From Candidatus Magasanikbacteria bacterium CG_4_10_14_0_2_um_filter_33_14 (GTDB lineage Bacteria; Patescibacteriota; Patescibacteriia; Magasanikbacterales; UBA922), in NCBI GenBank assembly GCA_002793035.1, contig PFPL01000043.1:317-53751 (forward strand): a DNA stretch of 53,435 nt. The letters run 5' to 3'. Positions 15,797-22,148 of the stretch are shown here, in pieces; position 1 is the first letter of the stretch; each line of letters begins with the position of its first letter. Made by a program: the position numbers and the translations under genes. The notes under the pieces were generated by a model. It had not been told where the DNA came from, did not search any database, and worked only from the letters and a program-made list of their open reading frames with translations.

Positions 15797-17770
15797 TTAA
15801 CCGTGTTTTCCTAATCCTATACCACCTTGTTTGCCTCTGTTTCTATTTGGTTTTGCATTCCTACTACGTGTAGGATGTTCATGACCTGTTTTTGGTCTCA
15901 GTGTATCTTTTCTGTCTACAGGGTGCATATTTTTAGGCCTTTCGAATAGTTGTTTCTTTCTAATACTAAATGGCGGAGGTGGCGGAGGTGGCGGTGGTGG
16001 TGGGGGAGGAGGAGGAGGAGGTGGTGGTGGTGGATCTATAGTTTCATCGTCATTATCTGGTAATTCACCAGGAGGTACAGGTTCTGGATTTTCATTTTCA
16101 GAATCAGGTAGCTCACCAGGAGGTTTAGGAAATTCAACTCCATCACCGTTTTTTGGTTGGTGATTTATTGGAGTCGGCAATTCACCTGGTCTTTTTGGTG
16201 GGATTGGATTTTTTTCTTCTATTTCATTGTTAGGTGGTTGTTCAGCAGGAGGTACAGGTTCTGGATTTTCATTTTCAGAATCAGGTAGCTCACCAGGAGG
16301 TTCTGTGTCTTCATTATCTACATCTTCTAATTCACCAGGAGGTTCAGGTTCTTCATCATTAGGTGGTTCTGGCGGTTCAGGACCATCTCCTGTAGGAGGT
16401 TTTGTTTTTTCATTTTTTTTGTTCTTTTTTTCGTTATAGATCATACCTTCTACTGTATGGGGTAGTGGTATTTTACTTGTTTGGGTAGCTTGACTGATTG
16501 TTGTTGTAGAATCATCAGATTTATCAGTATCTGATGGCTCTGAAACTTTTGATTCTTCCTTTTTTGTTTTTGATTTTTGAGTTGTGGCAGTTTTTTCTGC
16601 TGGTTTTCCTTCCATCTCTGCCATAGTAAGCTCAGAGGTATCTAGTGAAACTGTAAGTAGTACAAAGCGTTGTAAATATTTGTCGAGGATTTGTTGTAGT
16701 TTTTTTGGTAATCTTTCTTTATGGCGATTATAAGTTTTTATGAGATTAGATTCCATGGCTTTCCCATTTTTTTCTTCTGCTTGTTTGAAACTTTTTGCAT
16801 ATCTTTTTAAAGCCTCGTTATCTTTTCTAAGTAGGTGTAATGTTTTTTTGTCTTTGGTGAGACTAATCAAAGTTTCATATTCACTTTGTAAATCTTGTAA
16901 ATCTTTTTTTATTAATTCTACTGTTTCTTGTTCATTGTGCATGTCCACACCTTCTTTCTTTGGGGTTATAGTTTTTTCACCCAGTGCTTCAAAAGTTAGA
17001 TCAATTTTTCCTGTATCACCAAAATCACCTTTATCAAAAGCTTCCAAAATAAAATCTTTTACATCTTCAAGAACGATTTCACTTAGTTTTTGGTTTTTTT
17101 CTGCATTTCCTTCAACACTGGCGTGAGTTTGGAATTTTATACCAATATTGTTGATTAAATTCAAAACAGTTTTGGTATCAAGTTTGTAGCCGGCTTCTTG
17201 TAGTTCTGTCTTATATTCGTTTATTTGTTCAGAGATTAGTTGTGATACTTGCTGAATTAATTCCATTTGAGAAGTTGCTATATCAAAAGTTTTATAATCA
17301 CGTGCCCAACTTCTGCCAATCTCTATGCTTTTTGCTGCACTTTGTAAATGCATTGCGGGTACGCCTTGTTCCGCTTCTTCAATTTTTTGAGCACTTTCTG
17401 CATCATTTTCTTTTACAATTTTTATCAAACCTTCTAAACCTACGCCTTCACCTTGTTTACTTTGTGTATCCATCTTTGTTGTTTCAGTTGAGGTATCTTC
17501 ATCTTTTACTACTACAGTTTTCAATTTTTCACGGACCATTCCTCCTGTAAATAAAAAAGCAATCAAAAGATTGCTAACAGTTTTTGTAAATTTATTGTCT
17601 CTCATTTTTTTCAAAAGAGTGGGTTTGTCCAAATCTGCAAACTCATGTAGTGACGCGCTTACTGTATCAGGGTCAGGTGTAGTTTCAAATTTTAGAGGTT
17701 CTACCAATGATTGGCCATCTATTTGATCTAATTGATCCTGGTCAAAATGTTCACGATTTTTTTCAGACAT
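15797..17770 (-). CDS. Orphan protein with proline-rich repetitive C-terminus
   Basis: 657 residues. Residues about 63-78 (VSNLLIAFLFTGGMV) form a marginal hydrophobic helix. The middle (about 100-390) is helical and charged, possibly coiled coil. The last third is low complexity: PPGELPDSENENPEPVPP occurs twice, then an uninterrupted run of more than 20 prolines, then a basic tail. No family is recognised. A surface or scaffold role is plausible because long poly-Pro stretches often span the wall or bind partners, but a clear signal peptide is missing. A TATAAT lies on the minus strand at 17803-17808. It converges on the giant protein gene. Confidence 0.7.
   Translation of the reverse strand: MSEKNREHFDQDQLDQIDGQSLVEPLKFETTPDPDTVSASLHEFADLDKPTLLKKMRDNKFTKTVSNLLIAFLFTGGMVREKLKTVVVKDEDTSTETTKMDTQSKQGEGVGLEGLIKIVKENDAESAQKIEEAEQGVPAMHLQSAAKSIEIGRSWARDYKTFDIATSQMELIQQVSQLISEQINEYKTELQEAGYKLDTKTVLNLINNIGIKFQTHASVEGNAEKNQKLSEIVLEDVKDFILEAFDKGDFGDTGKIDLTFEALGEKTITPKKEGVDMHNEQETVELIKKDLQDLQSEYETLISLTKDKKTLHLLRKDNEALKRYAKSFKQAEEKNGKAMESNLIKTYNRHKERLPKKLQQILDKYLQRFVLLTVSLDTSELTMAEMEGKPAEKTATTQKSKTKKEESKVSEPSDTDKSDDSTTTISQATQTSKIPLPHTVEGMIYNEKKNKKNEKTKPPTGDGPEPPEPPNDEEPEPPGELEDVDNEDTEPPGELPDSENENPEPVPPAEQPPNNEIEEKNPIPPKRPGELPTPINHQPKNGDGVEFPKPPGELPDSENENPEPVPPGELPDNDDETIDPPPPPPPPPPPPPPPPPPPPPFSIRKKQLFERPKNMHPVDRKDTLRPKTGHEHPTRSRNAKPNRNRGKQGGIGLGKHG
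16071..16123 (-). repeat. 53-bp perfect direct repeat, copy 1
   Basis: Identical to 16248-16300. It encodes the repeated PGELPDSENENPEPVP unit of the proline-rich protein, indicating recent in-gene duplication. Confidence 0.85.
16248..16300 (-). repeat. 53-bp perfect direct repeat, copy 2
   Basis: Identical to 16071-16123, within the proline-rich coding region. Confidence 0.85.
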
Positions 17771-18012
17771 AATAGAAATTTAAATAAATTGTTATTATTT
17801 TTATTATATCACATTTTATTGTAGTAGAAAAATTTACTCACTTAGTTGATTTTGGGTAAATTTATAAGCCTGTTTGATCAAATTGTTCGTTATTATATTT
17901 TTATAGAAAAATATACTGATGAACGAATTGTTTTTTATTTTTATTATTTTAAAATATTTTTGAGAATTGGTTGGGGTTACTCACTGTGTAAACAGTTTTC
18001 ACCCCACTCGAA

Positions 18013-18348
18013 TCACGTGTGATTTCGCCAGCCAGTGGAGAACTTGGTCTCCCACTGAGAACGGTGGCGACAGATCGTGGGCTCTGGGTCTTTCCCATTG
18101 TCCCAACGTGATTTGCGGATTTCGTATCCGCGGATTAGCCGGTAGATCCTGTCGGGGGAGTGCTTGAACGTTTTGGCGTTCAGGCGCTTCAACTGACGAA
18201 GCATCTTCCGGCGTGGACGGGACATCAGGCTCTTGGGGAACCTGCTCAGCTGTTCACCGAGCTGGATGAGAGTTTTGTTTTCGAAACGAAGTGTACTCTC
18301 ACGAGTAGACTTAGTCTCGTATCGGGGACGCCGGGTGGTTTTACCCAC
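18013..18348 (-). CDS. Basic orphan protein, atypical GC-rich codon use
   Basis: 111 residues from a GTG at 18348, preceded at a good distance by AAAGGAG (18354-18360), a strong Shine-Dalgarno sequence that most long genes in this window lack. The protein is Arg/Lys-rich (SRPRRKMLRQLKRLNAKTF) and may bind nucleic acid; no family is recognised. Codons mostly end in C or G, unlike the AT-ending codons of the surrounding genes, which suggests foreign origin. It lies downstream of the 139-residue gene on the same strand, with hairpins between them. Confidence 0.6.
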   Translation of the reverse strand: MGKTTRRPRYETKSTRESTLRFENKTLIQLGEQLSRFPKSLMSRPRRKMLRQLKRLNAKTFKHSPDRIYRLIRGYEIRKSRWDNGKDPEPTICRHRSQWETKFSTGWRNHT

Positions 18349-18378
18349 GGGAACTCCTTTTTGTTGTGTCTATCACAA

Positions 18379-18417
18379 CATTTCAAATTTTCAATTTTAT
18401 TTTCAAAATTTGAAATG
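18379..18417 (-). terminator. Perfect 13-bp hairpin between the two GC-rich genes
   Basis: CATTTCAAATTTT (18379-18391) pairs with AAAATTTGAAATG (18405-18417). A second imperfect hairpin at 18420-18450 lies next to it. It may terminate the 139-residue gene or protect the downstream message. There is no strong T run. Confidence 0.45.
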
Positions 18418-18488
18418 ATGGGTGAACAATCTTTTTAGGGATTATTCGCCAACATAGAGTTAGTTTCGGGGCTTCACGTCAGATGACG

Positions 18489-18908
18489 TTAGGCTCCACG
18501 AATACCAAACTCTTCGATGATCTGGCCTGCACGGTTGATACACCATCTGTCCAGATCTCTGAACAGCTTGGTGGGCAGGGAGGTGATCATCTCGTACAGC
18601 GTGTCGTAGTGGCACACCAGCTTGCGCAGGTGGCCAAGCGACTTCTTGTACGAGGGAGATCCCTTCGTGGCATCGCAGAAGTGTCCGAGACGAATCTCGA
18701 GTTCCTGCGACATCGTCGTGATAGCGCCTTGGGCGCTATCCCCCAGATCGAGCCAGTTGGGGATGTCTCGGTAGCGGTTACCAGCCTCGATCAGGTGCTC
18801 TGCGGCAAGCATTCCCTGAATGAGAAGGTCGAAGTCGCTACAGTGAGTTTTCTTGGCAAGCTCGCGCTCACCAGCCTGCCAGACATCGTAAAGGGGGGCG
18901 TTCAGCAT
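18489..18908 (-). CDS. Orphan protein, atypical GC-rich codon use
   Basis: 139 residues from the ATG at 18908, preceded by AAGGAG with good spacing. Predicted all-helical (LLIQGMLAAEHLIEAGNRY, MSQELEIRLGHF, HLRKLVCHYDTLYEMI). No family is recognised. Codon use and the ribosome-binding site match the neighbouring 111-residue gene and the 81-residue gene at 21772, and contrast with the host-like genes around. Likely part of an acquired island that also holds the structured RNAs upstream of it. Confidence 0.6.
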   Translation of the reverse strand: MLNAPLYDVWQAGERELAKKTHCSDFDLLIQGMLAAEHLIEAGNRYRDIPNWLDLGDSAQGAITTMSQELEIRLGHFCDATKGSPSYKKSLGHLRKLVCHYDTLYEMITSLPTKLFRDLDRWCINRAGQIIEEFGIRGA

Positions 18909-18999
18909 TGCTGACTCCTTGACTGTATAGCAAATTCACCAACCGTCAGTGTAACTCCAGACATCTCACAAAATGAGACCGGCCTTTACGGTTGTCGTG

Positions 19000-19054
19000 T
19001 TTTTTCACAACAATTTATTTTTATGTTTATAAAAAACAAATCGTTGTGAAAAAA
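19000..19054. repeat. 12-bp perfect inverted repeat with T/A arms
   Basis: TTTTTTCACAAC (19000-19011) and GTTGTGAAAAAA (19043-19054) flank a 31-base AT-rich loop. It lies between the RNA cluster terminator and the 139-residue gene. It could act as a terminator in either direction. Confidence 0.5.
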
Positions 19055-19061
19055 TTACAAT

Positions 19062-19088
19062 AAAAAGAACCCCTTACAAAAGAGGTTC
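19062..19088 (-). terminator. Minus-strand terminator of the RNA cluster
   Basis: On the minus strand GAACCTC pairs with GGGGTTC over an 8-base loop and is followed by TTTTT. It would end a minus-strand transcript coming from the 19.2-20.1 kb RNA elements. Confidence 0.65.
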
Positions 19089-19101
19089 CCAATAGAATTT
19101 C

Positions 19102-19183
19102 CAAGTCAAATTTTCCCACCACAGAAATTTTTGACAAAGAGACTCTACTGGGTACCCCTTGTATTGTGGTGGTTTTTGACTTG
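19102..19183. repeat. Long two-part hairpin (9 + 8 bp)
   Basis: CAAGTCAAA/TTTGACTTG (19102-19110 with 19175-19183) and, inside, CCACCACA/TGTGGTGG (19116-19123 with 19165-19172). It sits between the terminator and the conserved downstream block of RNA element A, so it may form the 3' structure of the same transcript. Confidence 0.55.
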
Positions 19184-19187
19184 TAAC

Positions 19188-19260
19188 ATTATCACTATTT
19201 ATTTTTAAAAAAATAAACAATGAGATGGTGAGAGAGATTATTTGTGCAAATATTCCCTCT
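19188..19260 (-). repeat. Conserved ~75-bp block, copy 1 (3' of RNA element A)
   Basis: Similar to 19619-19695. In plus orientation both read CATTA-CACTA, an AT-rich inverted stretch, CA-TGAGATGG, and then a hairpin whose apex contains GTGCAAAT. The outer stems differ in sequence (GAGAG/CTCTC here) but keep pairing, which suggests selection on structure. Confidence 0.6.
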
Positions 19261-19273
19261 CAAACTATGTTGA

Positions 19274-19553
19274 AGAGTGGACGGGATTTAAACCCGCGGA
19301 TCTAATCGTTTCTGATGCAGAGGTTAGCTACTCTACAGTCAGATACTTTCGACCAGGACTTGTCTTCGGCAGCAGATTACTTTTCCCGTTAGGCAAAAGA
19401 ACCTACACAAATCCTAAACAGTTACCTTCAGCGCCTCCTCAGACCTTCCCCTACGTCGGGGCTGGGATTCTAACCCAGAACAGTGGCTGCAACCACTGCG
19501 TGAGACGGCTAGCAGACCGTCTTCCTTTAGGTAAGAGGTCTTGCTTCCACTCC
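19274..19553 (-). ncRNA. Structured RNA element A with tRNA-like ends
   Basis: On the minus strand GGAGTGG (19547-19553) pairs with CCACTCT (19274-19280), 7 bp with one G-U. Directly next to the 3' strand is a 5-7-5 hairpin (19281-19297, GCGGG/CCCGT, loop TTTAAAT). That is exactly the acceptor/T-arm geometry of tRNA. Between the ends lie at least six GC-rich hairpins, including AGACGG/CCGTCT, CAGTGG/CCACTG and CTGGG/CCCAG. No D arm, anticodon arm in register or tag-peptide ORF could be recognised. It may be a divergent tmRNA, an intron-bearing or degenerate tRNA, or a new RNA. CCA is not encoded, as for tRNA-Asn in this window. Strand and ends are inferred. Confidence 0.5.
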
Positions 19554-19618
19554 TCTATAATAACGATATATTAGATCATTTTTATAGAGGAAAGGGAGTG
19601 TGTTTCAAAGATTTTTTC

Positions 19619-19695
19619 CATTAGCACTAACTATTTTTTCATAAAAATAACCAGTGAGATGGGGCCGAGAGTATTTAGTGCAAATACAATCGGCC
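19619..19695 (-). repeat. Conserved ~75-bp block, copy 2 (3' of RNA element B)
   Basis: Counterpart of 19188-19260. The outer stem here is GGCCGA/TCGGCC with a GTATTT/AAATAC inner stem and the same GTGCAAAT apex. It lies nine bases beyond the 3' end of element B, as copy 1 lies about 14 bases beyond element A. Confidence 0.6.
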
Positions 19696-19703
19696 GAAAA
19701 TGT

Positions 19704-19867
19704 GAGGGAGGCAAGATTTTCACTTGCAGTCGGTGTCATAGGTGTTTAAATTCACCCCACCGCCAATTCTTCACATGAGTAGAAAGTACATCGGTATCTC
19801 TTTCGGTTCCCCTACCGGCAGCTGACCGGATGTTGGAGATCCAATTGAAGATCCTCGTACCCCTCTC
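19704..19867 (-). ncRNA. Structured RNA element B with tRNA-like ends
   Basis: On the minus strand GAGAGGG (19861-19867) pairs with CTCCCTC (19704-19710) with one mismatch. The adjacent 5-7-5 hairpin (19711-19727, GCAAG/CTTGC, loop TGAAAAT) repeats the acceptor/T-arm geometry of element A. Shared internal motifs (GAAGCA near the 5' end, CGGTC-GCT-GCCG and GTAGGGGAA) indicate that A and B are homologous, B being shorter. A bulged hairpin CGGTG-GGTG/CACC-CACCG lies before the T-like arm. Function unknown. Inverted repeats just upstream of both elements (19551-19591 and 19884-19918) add to the shared layout. Confidence 0.45.
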
Positions 19868-19945
19868 ATGCTTCATTTTTCTCCCCTCAAAATAAAATAA
19901 TAGATTTTACTTTGAGGGATTAGAAATGTTTTTATCGATTTATAA

Positions 19946-20131
19946 TACCGACTGCCGGACCCTGAACTTTCCACGACAAGTGGGGTAGAGGGCCAGCGCA
20001 CTCGGTACTATAGAAAATTCTATAGATGCCTCATGAGAGGATCGGATATATATTTGTTGAGAATATATATCTATGGTCACAGCTCTAGGCATACTCTTTT
20101 TGGCTCAAGAGTGTAGCTGATGCGCTAGAAG
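19946..20131. ncRNA. Structured segment C, strand uncertain
   Basis: Nested pairing covers the stretch: TACCGA/TCGGTA (19946-20007) encloses GGACCCT/AGGGCC and CCAC/GTGG. CTATAG/CTATAG follows. ATGCCT/AGGCAT (20026-20092) encloses a 9-bp GATATATAT/ATATATATC stem. ACTCTT/AAGAGT is last. Local GC in the stems is above background. A TATAAT at 19941-19946 overlaps its left edge. No known RNA family is recognised, and no acceptor/T-arm geometry like that of A and B was found. Confidence 0.35.
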
Positions 20132-20273
20132 AAACAGTTAAGCCTCTTTTGACATCATAGAGATAGTTTCTTTTGAAGCTACTACTATTATGACAAAATT
20201 TGTTAAGACATCATTTACAAACATTCTGAAGATACCATAAATACTGCTACTTGTCAAGTGTTGCTATACAAAG

Positions 20274-20282
20274 TTATCCACA
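20274..20282 (+). promoter_or_regulatory. DnaA-box-like 9-mer
   Basis: Perfect TTATCCACA in an AT-rich, gene-free stretch (20132-20384) that otherwise shows no clear feature. A single box is weak evidence of function. Confidence 0.35.
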
Positions 20283-20384
20283 TATTTATAAAAAAGGCTT
20301 ATATTAGCCCATGTATATTTAATTTTCTATTTACATTATATGACTATATTCACTAGGTAACTCTTGGTGTATGTTCAGTTGCTC

Positions 20385-20413
20385 TTGACAAAATATCAAA
20401 AATATGTTATTAT
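20385..20413 (+). promoter_or_regulatory. Strong promoter of RNA D
   Basis: TTGACA (20385-20390), a 17-base spacer and TATTAT (20408-20413). A consensus -35 with optimal spacing right before a GC-rich structured segment. Confidence 0.75.
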
Positions 20414-20489
20414 AGTGGCAACTTAGGAGACTGGTGAAACGGCGGGGCGTTCTCGCCTACGCACCGGTCCAAACGACGGAGAAGAGATC

Positions 20490-20534
20490 ATGACGACGAC
20501 GATGACCATGGGTGCGGGAGGTGGTGGTCGCTAG
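20490..20534 (+). CDS. Mini-ORF inside RNA D
   Basis: Fourteen codons, MTTTMTMGAGGGGR, with ACGGAGAAG about eight bases before the ATG. Its last codons form the 5' side of the GGTGGTC hairpin, so translation would disturb the RNA fold. It could be a real small peptide, a regulatory ORF or chance. Confidence 0.3.
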   Translation: MTTTMTMGAGGGGR

Positions 20535-20705
20535 AGACCGCCATTAGCACCCCCCTTTGGTGGATGTACAAATGTCAGACCACAAAAGAGACGCTAGACG
20601 TCTGAAGTGGACTGAGAGAGTTATATCCACCATGAATCCACTCATTGGATAGCCTTCGGGTTCGCCATCAGAGTGGTTCTCTAGTACCTTTCGAGGTACA
20701 AAAAA

Positions 20706-20735
20706 AGGCCCCCTTGCAGCAATGCTCGGGGGCCT
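20706..20735. terminator. Strong bidirectional terminator of RNA D
   Basis: AGGCCCCC pairs with GGGGGCCT (8 bp, 14-base loop). On the plus strand a moderately T-rich stretch follows; on the minus strand seven T residues follow directly. Confidence 0.8.
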
Positions 20736-20752
20736 CTTCATTTTATAAAATA

Positions 20753-20788
20753 AAAAACAGTATGTAGTTTGTTTGTACTGTTTTTTTG
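20753..20788. terminator. Terminator of the TrmB-family gene
   Basis: AACAGTA and TACTGTT pair over a 13-base loop, with T/A runs on both sides, ten bases past the minus-strand stop at 20798. Confidence 0.65.
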
Positions 20789-20797
20789 TTTTTGGGA

Positions 20798-21571
20798 TTA
20801 TTCTTTGCTAACTTCTTTTATTTCTTTGATATTAGTTTTTTTATCTATCAAAAGGTCAAGAAGTTTTTTGAAAGTTTGGACAAGTTCTGGACTTTCTATT
20901 AGAACTACCATTTGTTTGTCTTTATAGACTGACAATGCGAGTTTATTGTTATAGGCTAGTATACTACCTTTCAATTCTCCGTCTAGTTTAAAAGAGTAGA
21001 CTTGTTCGTAATTGCTAAATTTTTTCGGGGGTCTAGTGCTTGTACCATATACTAATTTTCTATTTATTTTCATTTTTATTAATTTACCATAGAGATCATT
21101 CAATACAACATCACCTATAGGTATTTTTCTAAAAGCTTCTAAGTCCTCAAATTCATAAATTTCTTTTGGCTTACTGTGCACTATATCTTCGGCGAGTGCT
21201 TTCAAAGATTCATCTCCTTCAAATAATTTTACTACAGGTTTTTCTCCACGAGCCTTGAGGTCAAGTTCATCTAAACCGGCTTTCATTTCAGAAACAGTGG
21301 CTTTCAAATCTTGCAGTCTTTGTTCGCCGAAGTTCAATAATCTTTGGGGTGGTTCGGCTGCAAAAAGTGTTTTTTTACCTTTTTCGACACTGGTTATCAA
21401 TCCTTGGTTTTTTAAGGAATCAATCAGCGCGTAGATAGTCACACGTGATAGCTTGGTCAAGGTAGATAATTCCTGGACTGTTTTTTGACCATTTTCAAGT
21501 GATGTCAAATAAAGCAATGATTCATTTTCGCTCAGACCTAAATTTGTTAAAAGTTGATTCCAGTGGAACAT
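20798..21571 (-). CDS. TrmB-family transcriptional regulator
   Basis: 257 residues. The N-terminal winged helix-turn-helix (about 1-75: LGLSENESLLYLTSLENGQK, then LSRVTIYALIDSLKNQGLI) is typical of the TrmB family. A linker helix (about 80-108) and an effector-like domain (from about 115, VVKLFEGDESLKALAEDIV) follow. Such proteins bind DNA and often respond to sugars in archaea; in CPR bacteria the ligand is unknown. It is a paralog of the gene at 40854. Its base composition is host-like although it lies inside a GC-richer island. Promoter TTTACA-17-TATAAT is directly upstream. Confidence 0.85.
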   Translation of the reverse strand: MFHWNQLLTNLGLSENESLLYLTSLENGQKTVQELSTLTKLSRVTIYALIDSLKNQGLITSVEKGKKTLFAAEPPQRLLNFGEQRLQDLKATVSEMKAGLDELDLKARGEKPVVKLFEGDESLKALAEDIVHSKPKEIYEFEDLEAFRKIPIGDVVLNDLYGKLIKMKINRKLVYGTSTRPPKKFSNYEQVYSFKLDGELKGSILAYNNKLALSVYKDKQMVVLIESPELVQTFKKLLDLLIDKKTNIKEIKEVSKE

Positions 21572-21597
21572 ATATTTTTGTTAAATTAGTTTTTATT

Positions 21598-21626
21598 ATT
21601 ATAGCTCTTATTTATTGAATTGTAAA
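21598..21626 (-). promoter_or_regulatory. Promoter of the TrmB-family gene
   Basis: On the minus strand TTTACA (21621-21626), 17-base spacer, TATAAT (21598-21603). The start codon is 27 bases further on. Confidence 0.7.
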
Positions 21627-21636
21627 ATTTTGTCAA

Positions 21637-21661
21637 CAAAAAAAGTATCTTGAAGATACTA
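21637..21661 (-). terminator. Terminator of the 81-residue gene
   Basis: On the minus strand AGTATCTT/AAGATACT forms a tight hairpin followed by seven T residues. Confidence 0.75.
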
Positions 21662-21692
21662 GGGGTTTTTTATTTTTTAGTGAGTAGGGGTC

Positions 21693-21736
21693 GTCTCGGA
21701 TACGGGTGATCTTGGTAGAACACCCATATCCGAGAC
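21693..21736. repeat. 16-bp hairpin with one mismatch
   Basis: GTCTCGGATACGGGTG (21693-21708) and CACCCATATCCGAGAC (21721-21736) pair except one C-A position, over a 12-base loop. It lies 35 bases past the 3' end of the 81-residue gene. GC-rich and long for this genome, without a T run. It may be an mRNA 3' structure or a recombination site of the island. Confidence 0.55.
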
Positions 21737-21771
21737 AGTGTCGTGATTTCTTCTTGATGTGGTCTGTGTGG

Positions 21772-22017
21772 CTACTTGAGCCCCATCTTCCACATCTTCA
21801 CGAGGAGAGCGAGGAAATCTTCGGTGGTGATCTCCTCGTTCTCCAGAGCATCTGTCAGGACTCGCTGTGCCTGTGGGAAACTCCCAAAGGACACGTACTT
21901 GTCCTGAAAGATCTTTACTTCCCCATTGGGCCAGTGCACCGATAGGCTGAAGGGGGTTCCTTCATCGACCTTTATGGTGTAGAGGGTGATGGGCTCTCGT
22001 GTCTCCTCGCGCTTCAT
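21772..22017 (-). CDS. Small orphan protein, atypical GC-rich codon use
   Basis: 81 residues (KREETREPITLYTIKVDEGT, then FSLSVHWPNGEVKIFQDKY). Predicted beta strands are followed by two helices (FPQAQRVLTDALENEEITTE, DFLALLVKMWKMGL). No family is recognised. Codons end mostly in C/G, as in the genes at 18013, 18489 and 39869. The upstream sequence has only a weak purine stretch (GAGATGA). It ends before a strong hairpin and an intrinsic terminator, so it is a single-gene unit. Confidence 0.6.
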   Translation of the reverse strand: MKREETREPITLYTIKVDEGTPFSLSVHWPNGEVKIFQDKYVSFGSFPQAQRVLTDALENEEITTEDFLALLVKMWKMGLK

Positions 22018-22095
22018 TTTTCATCTCGGACAAAAGGGTTGTCGATGCCTAAAAGAACTTACTCCATTTGGCTAGGGTTGAAAGAAAAGAAAGAA

Positions 22096-22123
22096 TAAAA
22101 AAAGAATGTCAAAGCGACATTCT
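22096..22123 (-). terminator. Terminator of the 391-residue gene
   Basis: On the minus strand AGAATGTC/GACATTCT (8 bp, 5-base loop) followed by seven T residues. Confidence 0.8.
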
Positions 22124-22148
22124 AAAATAGCAAAAAATTGTATTATTG

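Larger units (their letters stand above)
20420..20745 (+). ncRNA. RNA D: independently promoted, terminated, highly structured transcript
   Basis: About 325 nt between a strong promoter and a strong terminator, GC-rich against an AT-rich background. Stems: GACTGGTG/CACCGGTC (20429-20469); GGTGGTC/GACCGCC (20523-20542); GGTGGAT/ATCCACC (20559-20631), enclosing CCAC/GTGG and AGACG/CGTCT; ATCCA/TGGAT; and a UUCG-capped GTACCT/AGGTAC (20684-20699). It contains one short ORF. I could not match it to RNase P RNA, tmRNA, SRP RNA or 6S RNA by their conserved motifs. No plus-strand gene follows before rpoB, so it is not a leader of a nearby gene. Probably an abundant noncoding or dual-function RNA. 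Confidence 0.6.

Noticed and set aside
19440-19530. A tRNA-Ser(GCT) on the minus strand inside element A
   Set aside because: Hairpins resemble anticodon, variable and T arms of tRNA-Ser, but the anticodon loop would have eight bases, the T-loop lacks its C, and no matching 5' acceptor strand or D arm exists.
19274-19553. Element A as a standard tmRNA
   Set aside because: The acceptor/T-arm geometry fits, but I could not find the conserved 5' D-loop-like sequence of tmRNA nor a tag ORF ending in Ala-Ala-stop. Kept as an unidentified RNA; a covariance search would decide.
20544-20741. 65-codon minus-strand ORF across RNA D
   Set aside because: It lies wholly within the structured RNA, runs through its terminator and UUCG hairpin, and shows no protein-like pattern.
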